Below are positions 29,320 to 40,142 of a DNA stretch of 64,000 nt, piece after piece. How positions within the stretch are numbered: the first letter of the stretch is position 1; each line of letters begins with the position of its first letter. The notes beneath the pieces were generated by a model. It searched no databases. It saw nothing but the letters and a program-made list of their open reading frames with translations, and was not told where the DNA came from. A program made the position numbers and the translations under genes. Source of the DNA: Jeotgalibacillus sp. S-D1 (GTDB taxonomy: Bacteria; Bacillota; Bacilli; Bacillales; Jeotgalibacillaceae); assembly GCF_004358665.1 (NCBI RefSeq), contig NZ_SMZR01000002.1:62001-126000 (forward strand). Reading direction: 5' to 3'.

Positions 29320-29351
29320 AAAAAAGGGAGGGGGATTTTTCCCCGCTCCCC
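29320..29351 (-). terminator. Terminator-like hairpin between gapA and pgk
   Basis: On the minus strand GGGAGCGGGGA and TCCCCCTCCC pair around AAAA and are followed by TTTTTT. It lies downstream of gapA and within the first 40 bases of the transcript from the pgk promoter. Confidence 0.7.
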
Positions 29352-29364
29352 ATTATCCCCTCTT

Positions 29365-29388
29365 ATTATAGAGGATGTTATGGTTAAA
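29365..29388 (-). promoter_or_regulatory. Promoter between gapA and pgk
   Basis: On the minus strand a perfect -10 TATAAT (29365-29370) is preceded at about 18 bases by a weak -35 TTGGTT. The predicted start near 29358 lies just upstream of the hairpin at 29320-29351. Confidence 0.45.
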
Positions 29389-29420
29389 AACCAAACATTC
29401 TACTATAAAATCAGGTTAAC

Positions 29421-30428
29421 TTATAGTCCTTGTTCAGCCATGAAAGCAGCTAAGTCAACACAACGGTTTGAGTAGCCAGTTTCATTGTCATACCAAGAAA
29501 GTACTTTTACCATGTTTCCTTCAAGAACCATTGTTGAAAGACCATCAACGATTGAAGAATTAGTATTACCATTGTAATCAGTTGATACAAGTGGCTCGTC
29601 GCTGTAAGCAAGGATTCCTTTAAGTGGACCTTCTGCTGCTTCTTTAAGAGCTGCATTAACTTGGTCAGCTGTTACTTCCTGATCAAATTCTGCTACAAGG
29701 TCAACTAGTGACACGTTAGGTGTTGGTACACGCATAGCCATACCATTCAATTTACCTTCAAGCTCTGGAAGTACTAGAGAAACAGCTTTCGCAGCACCAG
29801 TTGATGTTGGAATGATGTTTTCAGCAGCTGCACGAGCACGACGGTAATCTTTGTGTGGCAGGTCAAGAATTTGCTGGTCATTTGTGTATGAGTGAATTGT
29901 TGTCATCATACCGCGTTTAAGACCAAATTTGTCGTTCAATACTTTTGCATATGGAGCCAGGCAGTTTGTTGTACATGAAGCATTTGATACAACATGGTGG
30001 CTTCCAGCATCGTATTTATCTTCGTTAACACCCATTACGATTGTTAGATCTTCGTCATTAGCTGGTGCAGAGATGATTACTTTTTTCGCTCCGCCTTCAA
30101 GGTGCTTCGCAGCATCTTCACGTTTAGTGAAACGTCCAGTAGACTCGATTACAACTTGCACACCAAGGTCTCCCCATGGCAGTTGTGCAGGATCTTTTTC
30201 AGCTAGAACTTTGATCTTGTGACCATCAACTACGATATCGTCTCCATCAACAGATACCTCAGCATCTAATGTTCCGTGAACTGTATCGTACTTAAGCAGG
30301 TGAGAAAGCATGCTAGCATCTGTTAAGTCGTTAACTGCTACTACTTCTACCTCCGGGTTGTTTAAAGCTGCGCGATATACGTTACGTCCAATACGTCCAA
30401 ATCCGTTAATACCAATTTTAACTGTCAT
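29421..30428 (-). CDS. gapA: NAD-dependent glyceraldehyde-3-phosphate dehydrogenase
   Basis: 335 residues from ATG 30428, with AAGGAGG upstream. [16 protein letters not shown] (NAD-binding), the catalytic cysteine in [14 protein letters not shown] (about 152) and the histidine in [11 protein letters not shown] (about 180) are all present. [15 protein letters not shown] lies near the end. Asp in VNDLT (about 34) favours NAD over NADP, hence the glycolytic GapA and not GapB. It lies 44 bases downstream of cggR, its repressor gene, in the standard cggR-gapA pair. Confidence 0.98.
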   Translation of the reverse strand: MTVKIGINGFGRIGRNVYRAALNNPEVEVVAVNDLTDASMLSHLLKYDTVHGTLDAEVSVDGDDIVVDGHKIKVLAEKDPAQLPWGDLGVQVVIESTGRFTKREDAAKHLEGGAKKVIISAPANDEDLTIVMGVNEDKYDAGSHHVVSNASCTTNCLAPYAKVLNDKFGLKRGMMTTIHSYTNDQQILDLPHKDYRRARAAAENIIPTSTGAAKAVSLVLPELEGKLNGMAMRVPTPNVSLVDLVAEFDQEVTADQVNAALKEAAEGPLKGILAYSDEPLVSTDYNGNTNSSIVDGLSTMVLEGNMVKVLSWYDNETGYSNRCVDLAAFMAEQGL

Positions 30429-30472
30429 GAATAAGTTCCTCCTTAGTAATGTTTGGGGATTAATTATCTATT

Positions 30473-31510
30473 TTAAAAGGGAGATCTCCCTTTCAAAAGC
30501 TCTTTTGCTGCTCCTTCGTCCGTTATTAGCGTAGAAGAAGACTGTGGTGCTCCTTTAAAATAGGACTGAATGGCATTTGCCTTCGATGATCCTCCTGCAA
30601 CCGCAAATACATTCGGGATGGTGGCCAGATCTTTTAATTGAAGGCCAATCGTTTTCACTTTATGAACGATTTTGCCATGCACGTCGAAATAATAACCAAA
30701 AGCTTCTCCGACTGCCCTGCCTTCTAAAATCGTTTGAAGATCTTCCTCACTTGTATTCCGGCGTTTCGCCATAGTGGCTGCATCACCAATTCCATGAAGA
30801 ACGATCGAAGCCGATGTAATTAAAGCCATCACTTCTTTTATCGACGGTTCCTTCATAATGGTTTCATACATTTCCCGGCTGACCTGATCAGGTACATACA
30901 GCACTCGGTGCCTCGCGCCTGACTTTTGGGCCATTGTTGCACAAATAACATTTGCCTGGTTTTGCACATCCTCCCCAATCCCGCCTCTTGCCGGAACAAA
31001 GAGTGTATCAGGTGGGGCAAAATCCGGTGTCAGCATACCTGCAACAGCTGACATTGTTGTTCCGCCAGTAACTGCGATAGTAGTATGTTCACCAACACAG
31101 GCCTTCATGCTTTTAATAGCCGCACGGCCAAGTTCTTCTTTTACCCAGGGGGAGTCATCGCTGTTTCCGGGTACAATAATTACGCGTTTAACGCCAAGTA
31201 ATTCTCTTAAAGAATCCTCCATTACGTTTATACCCACTATTTCATTCATCATGCGTTCAAGAGGCAACAACATCTCAAGCCCCTCTTTTGTAAGACTCAT
31301 ACCGGATGAATGAACATGAAGCAAATCCTGAGATTTCAAGAATTCAACTTCACTCCGCAGGACGCGTTCTGTCATGCCCAGTGATTGAGCAAGACTTCTT
31401 CTTCCGACTGGCTGAAGAAAACGAACCGATCGCAATATATGATATTTGCGCTGTAGATCATCAAGCAGGTTGGGCACCAATCGCTTTTGGATGTCAATAA
31501 ATGTTGGCAT
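30473..31510 (-). CDS. cggR: Central glycolytic genes repressor
   Basis: 345 residues from ATG 31510, with AAAGGAG upstream. A SorC/DeoR-family repressor: winged HTH at the N-terminus (LAQSLGMTERVLRSEVEFL, about 41-59) and a sugar-phosphate-isomerase-like effector domain from about residue 90, with VTGGTTMSAVAGML and PARGGIGEDVQNQAN. Fructose-1,6-bisphosphate is the known inducer. It controls its own gene and glycolysis through the operator at 31582-31617. It is the first gene of the cggR-gapA unit. Length is close to the Bacillus subtilis protein. Confidence 0.97.
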   Translation of the reverse strand: MPTFIDIQKRLVPNLLDDLQRKYHILRSVRFLQPVGRRSLAQSLGMTERVLRSEVEFLKSQDLLHVHSSGMSLTKEGLEMLLPLERMMNEIVGINVMEDSLRELLGVKRVIIVPGNSDDSPWVKEELGRAAIKSMKACVGEHTTIAVTGGTTMSAVAGMLTPDFAPPDTLFVPARGGIGEDVQNQANVICATMAQKSGARHRVLYVPDQVSREMYETIMKEPSIKEVMALITSASIVLHGIGDAATMAKRRNTSEEDLQTILEGRAVGEAFGYYFDVHGKIVHKVKTIGLQLKDLATIPNVFAVAGGSSKANAIQSYFKGAPQSSSTLITDEGAAKELLKGRSPF

Positions 31511-31581
31511 AAAAAAGCTCCTTTATCAGTTGGTGTTGATCTTTTTTACTATTCCCTGATTTGCCGGATACTAACAAGATG

Positions 31582-31617
31582 GACAATAATTGTCCCTCGT
31601 AGACATTTTTTGTCCCG
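31582..31617 (-). promoter_or_regulatory. CggR operator
   Basis: On the minus strand the tandem half-sites read CGGGAC-N6-TGTC (31602-31617) and AGGGAC-N6-TGTC (31582-31597), 20 bases apart. This matches the known CggR operator layout with one change (A for C). It lies about +29 to +64 from the predicted start, as expected for CggR. Confidence 0.93.
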
Positions 31618-31631
31618 ACAAGGGTAAAAAA

Positions 31632-31667
31632 AAGATCCCTGCTACATTTTTTATCATAACAGGGAAT
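31632..31667 (-). terminator. Terminator of the thioredoxin-fold gene
   Basis: On the minus strand TTCCCTG and CAGGGATC form the stem, followed by TTTTTTTT. The 18-base loop contains the -10 of the cggR promoter, so two signals are interleaved. Confidence 0.6.
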
Positions 31668-31681
31668 TAATTAGGTTTCAA
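31653..31681 (-). promoter_or_regulatory. Promoter of cggR-gapA
   Basis: On the minus strand, -35 TTGAAA (31676-31681), a 17-base spacer and -10 TATGAT (31653-31658) with an upstream TG. The -10 lies inside the loop of the terminator at 31632-31667. Confidence 0.8.
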
Positions 31682-31690
31682 GCAGGAAAG

Positions 31691-31930
31691 TCAAGTGTTT
31701 TTTTGCAAACGTTTACTTAACGTTACGTAATCAACTTTGCCATATTGTACTATTTTTTCATCCACTATTATGACCGGGATCATCAGTCCATATTCTTCTG
31801 TCCATTCATCCCGTTCTTCTATATTACGTTCCTCAATGCTAAAAGGTTCGTCCTCCTGCACTAATTCTAAGAGCAGCTTTGCTTCATCACACAATCCACA
31901 GTTGGGGCGGGTATAAAAAATAACTTCCAC
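31691..31930 (-). CDS. Glutaredoxin/thioredoxin-fold protein with CxxC
   Basis: 79 residues from GTG 31930, chosen because AAGGAG stands eight bases upstream; an ATG at 31936 lies only two bases from that site. FYTRPNCGLCDEAKLLLEL carries a CxxC redox motif (Cys-Gly-Leu-Cys). IPVIIVDEKIVQYGKVD gives the cis-proline strand of the fold. It is a compact glutaredoxin-like protein of the DUF836 type. Partner unknown; it is probably a cytosolic thiol-disulfide exchange protein. It ends just before the cggR promoter. Confidence 0.82.
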   Translation of the reverse strand: MEVIFYTRPNCGLCDEAKLLLELVQEDEPFSIEERNIEERDEWTEEYGLMIPVIIVDEKIVQYGKVDYVTLSKRLQKNT

Positions 31931-32029
31931 AATCATCGCTCCTTTTAACCAGGCAGGGCTTTCAGCCTGAAAAAAAAATATATATAGAAAGAAAACCTCC
32001 ACCGCTAATGCAGTGAAGGTTTCGGCATA

Positions 32030-32101
32030 CGCCCTCGAAGGGAATCGAACCCCTATCTCAAGAACCGGAATCTTACGTGTTATCCATTACACCACGAGGG
32101 C
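32030..32101 (-). tRNA. tRNA-Arg (anticodon CCG)
   Basis: 72 bases on the minus strand, without encoded CCA. Acceptor GCCCTCG pairs with CGAGGGC and the discriminator is G. The anticodon stem TAAGA/TCTTG encloses TTCCGGT, giving anticodon CCG, which reads CGG codons. The T arm is GGGTTCGATTCCC-like. A strong promoter lies upstream with a structured leader. It appears to be a single tRNA gene. Confidence 0.95.
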
Positions 32102-32131
32102 AAAACTAAGATACGTAGCTCGATTAAATAA

Positions 32132-32216
32132 AAGCCGAAGCGGCTTGACCAGCTCCGAAAAGTTTAAGGCGTGATGGCAGGTTGGCGCTCTTTGCCAACC
32201 GTCTTGCTTAGGACAC
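32132..32216 (-). ncRNA. Structured leader or small RNA upstream of tRNA-Arg
   Basis: The predicted transcript from 32216 contains a perfect hairpin GGTTGGC/GCCAACC (32180-32200). It then has AAGCCG-CTT-CGGCTT (32132-32146) followed by TTATTT, which resembles a terminator. If it terminates there, a transcript of about 85-95 bases is made; if not, it is a long tRNA leader. Function is unknown. Confidence 0.4.
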
Positions 32217-32222
32217 TTAATC

Positions 32223-32251
32223 ATTATAATAGAGTAAGTGCACAGATGCAA
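32223..32251 (-). promoter_or_regulatory. Promoter of tRNA-Arg
   Basis: On the minus strand, -35 TTGCAT (32246-32251), a 17-base spacer and -10 TATAAT (32223-32228). The start would be near 32216, 115 bases before the tRNA. Confidence 0.75.
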
Positions 32252-32289
32252 TAGTAAATGTCGAACCATATTTGTAATGGCTAAGACTT

Positions 32290-32314
32290 GTTAAACGTAT
32301 AGATGAATGGGTAT
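32290..32314 (+). promoter_or_regulatory. Sigma-B-type promoter of clpP
   Basis: GTTAAA (32290-32295), a 13-base spacer and GGGTAT (32309-32314) match the sigma-B pattern GTTTAA-N12-15-GGGTAT with one change. Bacillus subtilis clpP is also sigma-B controlled. Confidence 0.65.
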
Positions 32315-32356
32315 GATGGTATTAATAGTTAAAGAAAGAAAAAAGCGAGCAAATGC

Positions 32357-32386
32357 TTTGACCTTTCTTGACCATAGTTGTATGAT
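32357..32386 (+). promoter_or_regulatory. CtsR box and sigma-A promoter of clpP
   Basis: TTTGACC-TTT-CTTGACC (32357-32373) is the CtsR heptad repeat with one mismatch. It overlaps -35 TTGACC (32358-32363), which is 17 bases before -10 TATGAT (32381-32386). CtsR represses clp genes until heat stress. Confidence 0.88.
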
Positions 32387-32426
32387 GAAAATACATATTT
32401 AGAAAGACAAAAAGGAGGAATTTAAG

Positions 32427-33026
32427 ATGAATTTAATCCCAACAGTTATCGAACAAACAAATCGGGGAGAGCGCGCATATGACATCTACTCCCGCTTACT
32501 TAAAGACAGAATCATTATGCTGGGTAGCGGAATTGACGACAATGTTGCAAACTCCATTGTATCTCAGCTTCTATTCCTTGAAGCAGACAATCCTGAAAAA
32601 GATATCTATCTTTACATCAACAGCCCGGGTGGCAGCATCACGGCCGGTATGGCCATCTATGATACGATGCAATTCATTAAGCCAAAGGTTCAAACCATCT
32701 GCATCGGTATGGCAGCTTCAATGGGAGCATTCCTTCTTGCAGCTGGAGAAAAAGGCCACCGCTACGCACTTCCAAATGCAGAAGTAATGATTCACCAGCC
32801 GCTTGGCGGAGCTCAAGGCCAGGCAACTGAAATTGATATTGCTGCGAAGCGTATTCTTTTCCTTCGCGATAAGCTGAATCAAATTCTTGCAGACCGTACA
32901 GGTCAGGATTTCGATACCATCCAACGCGATACAGAGCGTGATAATTTCATGACTGCTGAACGTGCAAGAGATTATGGTCTGATTGATCAAATCATGGAAC
33001 GTAACGATATAACAGAAAAAAAATAA
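32427..33026 (+). CDS. clpP: ATP-dependent Clp protease proteolytic subunit
   Basis: 199 residues from ATG 32427, with AAGGAGG upstream. The serine protease forms double heptamers capped by ClpX, ClpC or ClpE and degrades misfolded, regulatory and SsrA-tagged proteins. The catalytic triad is Ser98 in GMAASMG, His123 in MIHQPLGG and Asp172. [19 protein letters not shown] is the oxyanion-stabilising region. Length and motifs match the housekeeping ClpP. It is the only plus-strand gene between 24.4 and 48 kb, with its own stress promoters and terminator. Confidence 0.98.
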   Translation: MNLIPTVIEQTNRGERAYDIYSRLLKDRIIMLGSGIDDNVANSIVSQLLFLEADNPEKDIYLYINSPGGSITAGMAIYDTMQFIKPKVQTICIGMAASMGAFLLAAGEKGHRYALPNAEVMIHQPLGGAQGQATEIDIAAKRILFLRDKLNQILADRTGQDFDTIQRDTERDNFMTAERARDYGLIDQIMERNDITEKK

Positions 33027-33035
33027 ACAGTACAG

Positions 33036-33068
33036 AAAAACCCGCCAATTAAATTTGGCGGGTTTTTT
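33036..33068 (+). terminator. Terminator of clpP
   Basis: AAAAACCCGCCAA pairs with TTGGCGGGTTTTTTT around TTAAA, ten bases after the stop codon. Confidence 0.9.
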
Positions 33069-33143
33069 TACTTAGCTATGTTTATAACAATCATTTATTT
33101 TTGTTAGGGGATAGCCGAAAATTATATGAGGGCTTTTAGCCGT

Positions 33144-33171
33144 AAAAAACCCCCGTCATTTGCACACGGGG
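33144..33171 (-). terminator. Terminator of crh
   Basis: On the minus strand CCCCGT and ACGGGG pair around GTGCAAATG and are followed by GTTTTTTACGG. Confidence 0.85.
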
Positions 33172-33180
33172 ATCAATCAG

Positions 33181-33438
33181 CTATTGGGCTTCTTCTACAA
33201 AAGATGCAAGCGATTGCAGTGCATCTTCTTCATCATGACCATCAGTAATTAAGGTGAAGGTAGTGCCTGTACCAAGCGCAAGGCTCATCAATCCCATTAT
33301 GCTTTTGGCATTCACTTTTTTTCCATCCTTTTCAATAAACACATCTGATTGATAGCGTGTAGCCTCTTGAACAAAAAGCGCTGCAGGTCTTGCCTGCAAA
33401 CCTGTTTTTAATTTTATCGTCACGTCTTGCTGCCTCAT
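33181..33438 (-). CDS. crh: Catabolite repression HPr-like protein
   Basis: 85 residues from ATG 33438, with GAGGGGG upstream; in-frame codons up to 33489 lack a site. It is an HPr paralogue with Gln15 (TGLQARPA) in place of the catalytic histidine, so it cannot take part in sugar phosphotransfer. Ser46 (NAKSIMGL) is present, the HPr kinase site. Crh-Ser-P is a CcpA corepressor and un-phosphorylated Crh acts on methylglyoxal synthase. It ends the yvcI-rapZ-yvcK-whiA-crh cluster. hprK, which phosphorylates it, lies 19 kb away in the window. Confidence 0.97.
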   Translation of the reverse strand: MRQQDVTIKLKTGLQARPAALFVQEATRYQSDVFIEKDGKKVNAKSIMGLMSLALGTGTTFTLITDGHDEEDALQSLASFVEEAQ

Positions 33439-33515
33439 ATAACGTCCCCCTCTAAATTCAGTTTTATAGCAGAGTAATTTACTACTCACTTTACCCCGTA
33501 ACGCATTCCATATTC

Positions 33516-34463
33516 TTAATTCTCTACCATTTCACCTTTTCGTAACCTTTCAGCGATCTGGTCAATCTTACGCAATCTATGATTAATTCCGGATTTGCTG
33601 ATTGTCCCCCCGGAAACCATTTCCCCGAGCTCTTTTAAGGTAACATCCTGATAGGCAACACGTAATTCAGCGATTTCTCTTAGCTTATCAGGCAGAATAC
33701 CTAACCCTGCACTTCTTTCAATAAAACGGATGTTTTCCACCTGGCGCAAGGCGGCTCCAATGGTTTTATTTAAGTTAGCCGTTTCACAATTTACTAAACG
33801 GTTAACTGAATTTCGCATATCACGAACAATCCGGACATCTTCGAAGCGAAGCAAGGCTTGATGTGCACCAATTAAGCTGAAGAATTCCGTAATTTTTTCT
33901 GCTTCTTTTAAGTAAGTAATAAACCCTTTTTTGCGCTCAATGGTTTTACTGTTTAAACCAAACGTATTCATTAGCTTGGAAAGAGATTCATTATGTTCCT
34001 CATACAATGTAAAAATTTCTAAATGGTAGGAGGAAGTTTCGGGGTTATTAACCGATCCGCCAGCTAAAAAGGCGCCGCGCAGATAAGCACGCTGACAGCA
34101 TTTCTTTCCAATTACAGAAGGTGAAATCTCATGGTTGATGGCAAAGCCTTCACCAAGAATTTTTAAATCTTCAAGAATTTCTTTTGCCCGCTCTACAATC
34201 CGGACAATATATACATTGTTCTTTTTTAATCTCATTTTTTTCCGTACGAGAAGTTCTACCTGAATACTGTAATTTTTCTTAATGAGTGTGTAAATTCTTC
34301 TGGCGATCGCTGCATTTTCTGTTTGTATATTTACGACAAGCAGGCGATTGGAGAAGGATAGAGATCCGTTCATGCGAATAAGGGCTGACAGTTCTGCTTT
34401 CGCACAGCAGACGTTATTCTCAATGCCAGTCAACTCTTTTTTCGTCTCTGAAGCAAATGACAT
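33516..34463 (-). CDS. whiA: DNA-binding protein WhiA
   Basis: 315 residues from ATG 34463 ([12 protein letters not shown], the family start), with GGTGA five bases upstream; GTG three codons earlier is less likely. The N-terminal two-thirds is a LAGLIDADG homing-endonuclease-like fold lacking nuclease residues (seen as [20 protein letters not shown]-like [12 protein letters not shown] near 131). The C-terminal helix-turn-helix reads [27 protein letters not shown], seen as [17 protein letters not shown]. It affects division and chromosome segregation in Bacillus. It follows yvcK by about 30 bases. Confidence 0.97.
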   Translation of the reverse strand: MSFASETKKELTGIENNVCCAKAELSALIRMNGSLSFSNRLLVVNIQTENAAIARRIYTLIKKNYSIQVELLVRKKMRLKKNNVYIVRIVERAKEILEDLKILGEGFAINHEISPSVIGKKCCQRAYLRGAFLAGGSVNNPETSSYHLEIFTLYEEHNESLSKLMNTFGLNSKTIERKKGFITYLKEAEKITEFFSLIGAHQALLRFEDVRIVRDMRNSVNRLVNCETANLNKTIGAALRQVENIRFIERSAGLGILPDKLREIAELRVAYQDVTLKELGEMVSGGTISKSGINHRLRKIDQIAERLRKGEMVEN

Positions 34464-34494
34464 CTCATTCACCAGCCTTTCCTATAACCTGTGT

Positions 34495-35478
34495 TCAAAC
34501 GAGTTGATCACGTTTTTTTGACATTAATTTTGTAATGATTGTAGCTACCCGGTCTGTATCATGGCGAATGAGACCATTATGATGCGTTATAATTTTATCA
34601 TAAACCACCTGCAGACCAAGTCTTTGGAGCCGATCGACATCAAATCGTACCGGTTCTGCCATTTCTTTATCATATAATGATTTTACTTCATCCGGAATTT
34701 CCTCGTTATTAACCAGCACATAATCTAAAAAATTCTCGCCCATATGGCTGTAAAGTGCATTGATGTGATCAGCTGCGGTGTAATGGAGCGTTTCACCAGC
34801 CTGTGTCATCAAATTGCAAATGTATACTTTTGGGGCCTTGCTTGCGAGAACAGCCTTGCCTATATCCTTTACCAGTAAATTAGGAAGAATACTTGTATAT
34901 AATGAGCCTGGTCCAATAATAATCATATCTGCTTCCTGGATCGCTTCTACTGCATGAGGCAGCGCTTTCACATGTTCTGGTGTTAAAAACACCCTGCTGA
35001 TTTTCTTTCCAGAAAACGGTATTTTAGACTCACCTTTTATTACGGAGCCGTCTTCCATTTCAGCAGATAATAAAATACTTTGATTAGCAGATGGAAGCAC
35101 CTTGCCTCTTACATTCAGAACCTTGCTCATTTCCTGGACACCATGAGCAAAATCACCTGTTATGGAGGTCATGGCTGCAATGATTAAATTGCCTAATGCG
35201 TGGCCGCTTAATTCATTTTGACTCGCAAACCGGTATTGGAACATTTCTTCTACGAGCGGCTCTACATCTGAAAGAGCAGCCAGTACATTTCGAATATCCC
35301 CGGGTGGAGGGATTTTCAAATCCTCTCGAATACGCCCTGAACTTCCGCCGTCATCAGCCACTGTGACAACGGCTGTTAAGTCAAGAGGATGATTCTTTAA
35401 ACCTCGCAGGAGAACGGATAAACCAGTCCCTCCTCCGATCACTACCACCTTTCCCTCGTGTATATTCGGCAGTGTCAA
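34495..35478 (-). CDS. yvcK: Gluconeogenesis factor / GlmR (YvcK family)
   Basis: 327 residues from TTG 35478, with AGGGG seven bases upstream. The start overlaps the rapZ stop by four bases (TTGA), indicating coupled translation. [18 protein letters not shown] (10-27) binds UDP-sugar nucleotides. [27 protein letters not shown], seen as [12 protein letters not shown] and [10 protein letters not shown], is the family hallmark, as is [15 protein letters not shown]. It binds UDP-GlcNAc and is needed for growth on gluconeogenic substrates and for peptidoglycan precursor supply. Length is normal. Confidence 0.97.
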   Translation of the reverse strand: MTLPNIHEGKVVVIGGGTGLSVLLRGLKNHPLDLTAVVTVADDGGSSGRIREDLKIPPPGDIRNVLAALSDVEPLVEEMFQYRFASQNELSGHALGNLIIAAMTSITGDFAHGVQEMSKVLNVRGKVLPSANQSILLSAEMEDGSVIKGESKIPFSGKKISRVFLTPEHVKALPHAVEAIQEADMIIIGPGSLYTSILPNLLVKDIGKAVLASKAPKVYICNLMTQAGETLHYTAADHINALYSHMGENFLDYVLVNNEEIPDEVKSLYDKEMAEPVRFDVDRLQRLGLQVVYDKIITHHNGLIRHDTDRVATIITKLMSKKRDQLV

Positions 35479-36362
35479 CTGATTGCCCCTTTGCGTTTTT
35501 CAATATCGCGGTGGGTAATACGCGTATGATAATCTTTTGCAAAGGAGCGGGCGATCTCCTCGGTTAATGCGACGGACCGGTGCTGGCCGCCCGTACAACC
35601 GATAGCAACAATTAGCTGGCTTTTGCCTTCACGTTTATAGTGAGGCAGCATAAAGGTCAGTAAATCCAGTGTTTTCTCTAAAAATTTCTGAGTTTCAGTC
35701 CATTTCATTACATAGGTTGAAACTTCTTCATCCAAACCGGTCTGAGGTCTCATATGATCAATATAATGAGGGTTTGGCAGGAACCGCACGTCAAATACTA
35801 AATCAGCATCAATTGGTATGCCGTATTTAAAGCCGAAGGACATGACATTGACCGTAAATAATGATTGTTTATTTGCTGAAAATTCCGCAAGGATTTTCTC
35901 CCGCAGCTCACGTGGTTTTAATTTGGAAGTATTGTAAATCGTTTGTGCCCGTCCTTTTAAATCCTGAAGAAGATAGCGCTCCTGCTGAATTCCTTCAAGA
36001 GGCAAACCTAATGGAGCGAGTGGATGAGAACGGCGGGTTTCTTTATAGCGTCTTACCAGTGCATCGTCATCGGCATCCAAGTAAAGAATACGAGGTGTTA
36101 CATGATCAGAGTCATTAAAATGGTCAAGCGCCTTAAAAAGCGAATCAAAAAACTCTCTTCCTCTCAAATCCATCACAAGGGCTACACGGTTCATCTTGTT
36201 GCTCGATTCTTTCATCAGCTCTAAGATTTTAGGCATAAGTGTAGGAGGCAGGTTATCCACACAGAAAAAACCGAGGTCTTCAAAGCTTTGTACGGCAACC
36301 GTTTTACCGGCGCCGGACATACCTGTAATAATGACTAACTCCACATCATTTACAGACGTCAT
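35475..36362 (-). CDS. rapZ: RNase adapter protein RapZ / YvcJ nucleotide-binding protein
   Basis: 295 residues from ATG 36362, with AGGAGGG seven bases upstream; a TTG two codons earlier is weaker. Walker A GMSGAGKT (about 14-21) lies in [18 protein letters not shown]. Further matches are [37 protein letters not shown] and the C-terminal [15 protein letters not shown] with FGFKYGIP. The protein hydrolyses GTP in vitro and affects competence genes in Bacillus; the RNA adaptor role is from Escherichia coli. It overlaps yvcK. Confidence 0.96.
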   Translation of the reverse strand: MTSVNDVELVIITGMSGAGKTVAVQSFEDLGFFCVDNLPPTLMPKILELMKESSNKMNRVALVMDLRGREFFDSLFKALDHFNDSDHVTPRILYLDADDDALVRRYKETRRSHPLAPLGLPLEGIQQERYLLQDLKGRAQTIYNTSKLKPRELREKILAEFSANKQSLFTVNVMSFGFKYGIPIDADLVFDVRFLPNPHYIDHMRPQTGLDEEVSTYVMKWTETQKFLEKTLDLLTFMLPHYKREGKSQLIVAIGCTGGQHRSVALTEEIARSFAKDYHTRITHRDIEKRKGAIS

Positions 36363-36390
36363 GAACAATCCCTCCTTTTAAAGATAGCGT

Positions 36391-36849
36391 TTAAGCCGGA
36401 TCCAGCCGGTACGATAATAATTTAAAATCCTTTGTATAAGTAAAAGTACCATAGATGACCCGGTTGCCGTGCACAACATAATCTAAAATGTGGCGGTCTC
36501 CTTCTGCCATATCAAGCGTTTGAATGGCTTCTACCGGCTGCCATTGCAGAATTCCTTCCGGAGATTCATCCATTATGACACCATCAGCCTCCGTTGCTAA
36601 GAAGGTGAACATCATCCATTCTGATACAACTTCATTTCCGTCTTTAATAATAAACGTAAAAATCCCTTTAATATCCGGGTTCTTAACATATATGCCAGTC
36701 TCTTCCCTATATTCGCGTATACATGCATCACGAACGGATTCGCCCGGCTCCATTTTTCCGCCTGGTGCTACCCACCAATTTCTGCGGGGTTTCTGCAGCA
36801 ACAGGGCCTGATTATCTTTTATATAAACACAATTTGTTATCCGTTGCAT
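36391..36849 (-). CDS. yvcI: Nudix hydrolase (YvcI type)
   Basis: 152 residues from ATG 36849, with AGGTGA upstream. The Nudix box is complete: GGKMEPGESVRDACIREYREETGI runs from about residue 30 to 53, seen here as GGKMEPGESV and REYREETGI. MutT-like enzymes of this kind hydrolyse oxidised or excess nucleoside diphosphate derivatives; the substrate is unknown. First gene of the rapZ cluster, 28 bases ahead of rapZ, with its own promoter. Confidence 0.93.
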   Translation of the reverse strand: MQRITNCVYIKDNQALLLQKPRRNWWVAPGGKMEPGESVRDACIREYREETGIYVKNPDIKGIFTFIIKDGNEVVSEWMMFTFLATEADGVIMDESPEGILQWQPVEAIQTLDMAEGDRHILDYVVHGNRVIYGTFTYTKDFKLLSYRLDPA

Positions 36850-36882
36850 TTTATCACCTGCTTAATTTAGCTCATTCATCTT

Positions 36883-36911
36883 ATTATACATGCTTTTTTT
36901 CGATCAAACAA
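36883..36911 (-). promoter_or_regulatory. Promoter of yvcI-rapZ-yvcK-whiA-crh
   Basis: On the minus strand, -35 TTGTTT (36906-36911), a 17-base spacer and -10 TATAAT (36883-36888). The predicted leader is about 27 bases. Confidence 0.7.
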
Positions 36912-36973
36912 TTTAGATGCAGCTGCAGGAAAACGTATTTTTGGGCAATGCCTGGTTGAAAGTCTCTAAAAGC

Positions 36974-37004
36974 AAAAAAAGAACACGGACCAGATCAGTC
37001 CGTG
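36974..37004 (-). terminator. Terminator downstream of trxB
   Basis: On the minus strand CACGGAC and GTCCGTG pair around TGATCTG and are followed by TTCTTTTTTT. It lies 134 bases after the trxB stop; nothing else was recognised in between. Confidence 0.75.
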
Positions 37005-37137
37005 CCAACAAGTAATATATAACTAAAAGGGGGTCAATTACTTATGGTCTAACTATACCCTTTCTTTGTTGCAAGCCTGTTACAGCTGAATGACGTTTAA
37101 ATAAAGTTTTAGCCGTCAATTAAGCAAGAGGTAATTG

Positions 37138-39640
<2,503 letters not shown>

Positions 39641-39841
39641 GTATAGCCTCCGAACATTGTAGTAACTAGTCAATGATAGCATATTTTTACTGACGGCTGT
39701 ATGAAATTATCTGGATGAATTCATAGAAATTGGTTACTGTAAAAAACAGAGGAACAAAAGATTGCTTCTATAGAGTTTAACAAGAAGATTGTGACTAATT
39801 AAAAAGCTCTGTCATCTGTCAAATGTTAATAGTTCCACTTA

Positions 39842-39971
39842 GTTGATTGGAGCTGAAGGTGTGAGACTCCTGCGGGATGTAGCGGGAGAGGTGAGACCTT
39901 TGAAGCGCGAAGCGTTGAAAAGGGCTCACCCCCGCCCCGCGGAAAGCGAGCGCCTTCGTGCTGCAATCAAC
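39842..39971. repeat. 130-bp intergenic repeat, copy 2
   Basis: It runs from GTTGATTGGAGC to GCTGCAATCAAC; the ends are inverted repeats matching at 11 of 12 bases. About 95 percent identical to 24194-24323. It fills the centre of the 39641-40142 gap between yvcD and the his terminator. No other signal was recognised there. Confidence 0.9.
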
Positions 39972-40042
39972 GGCCATGTTCAACAAAGTGATATTAATGA
40001 TAGGAGCAAGTTGATTTGGTAAAGGAAACTAGACATAAAAAC

Positions 40043-40091
40043 AAAGGATGCCCTTTACGAATTAGAAACGTATTCGTAAAGGGCATCCTTT
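40043..40091 (-). terminator. Terminator of the histidine operon
   Basis: A 20-base perfect stem: the arm AAAGGATGCCCTTTACGAAT at 40043-40062 pairs with 40072-40091 around TAGAAACGT. T-runs follow on both sides. It lies 52 bases after the hisI stop. Confidence 0.93.
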
Positions 40092-40142
40092 TTAGTGCTG
40101 ATTATATTTTTGCTTTGACCAGAGGAGATGAACCGGTCCGAT

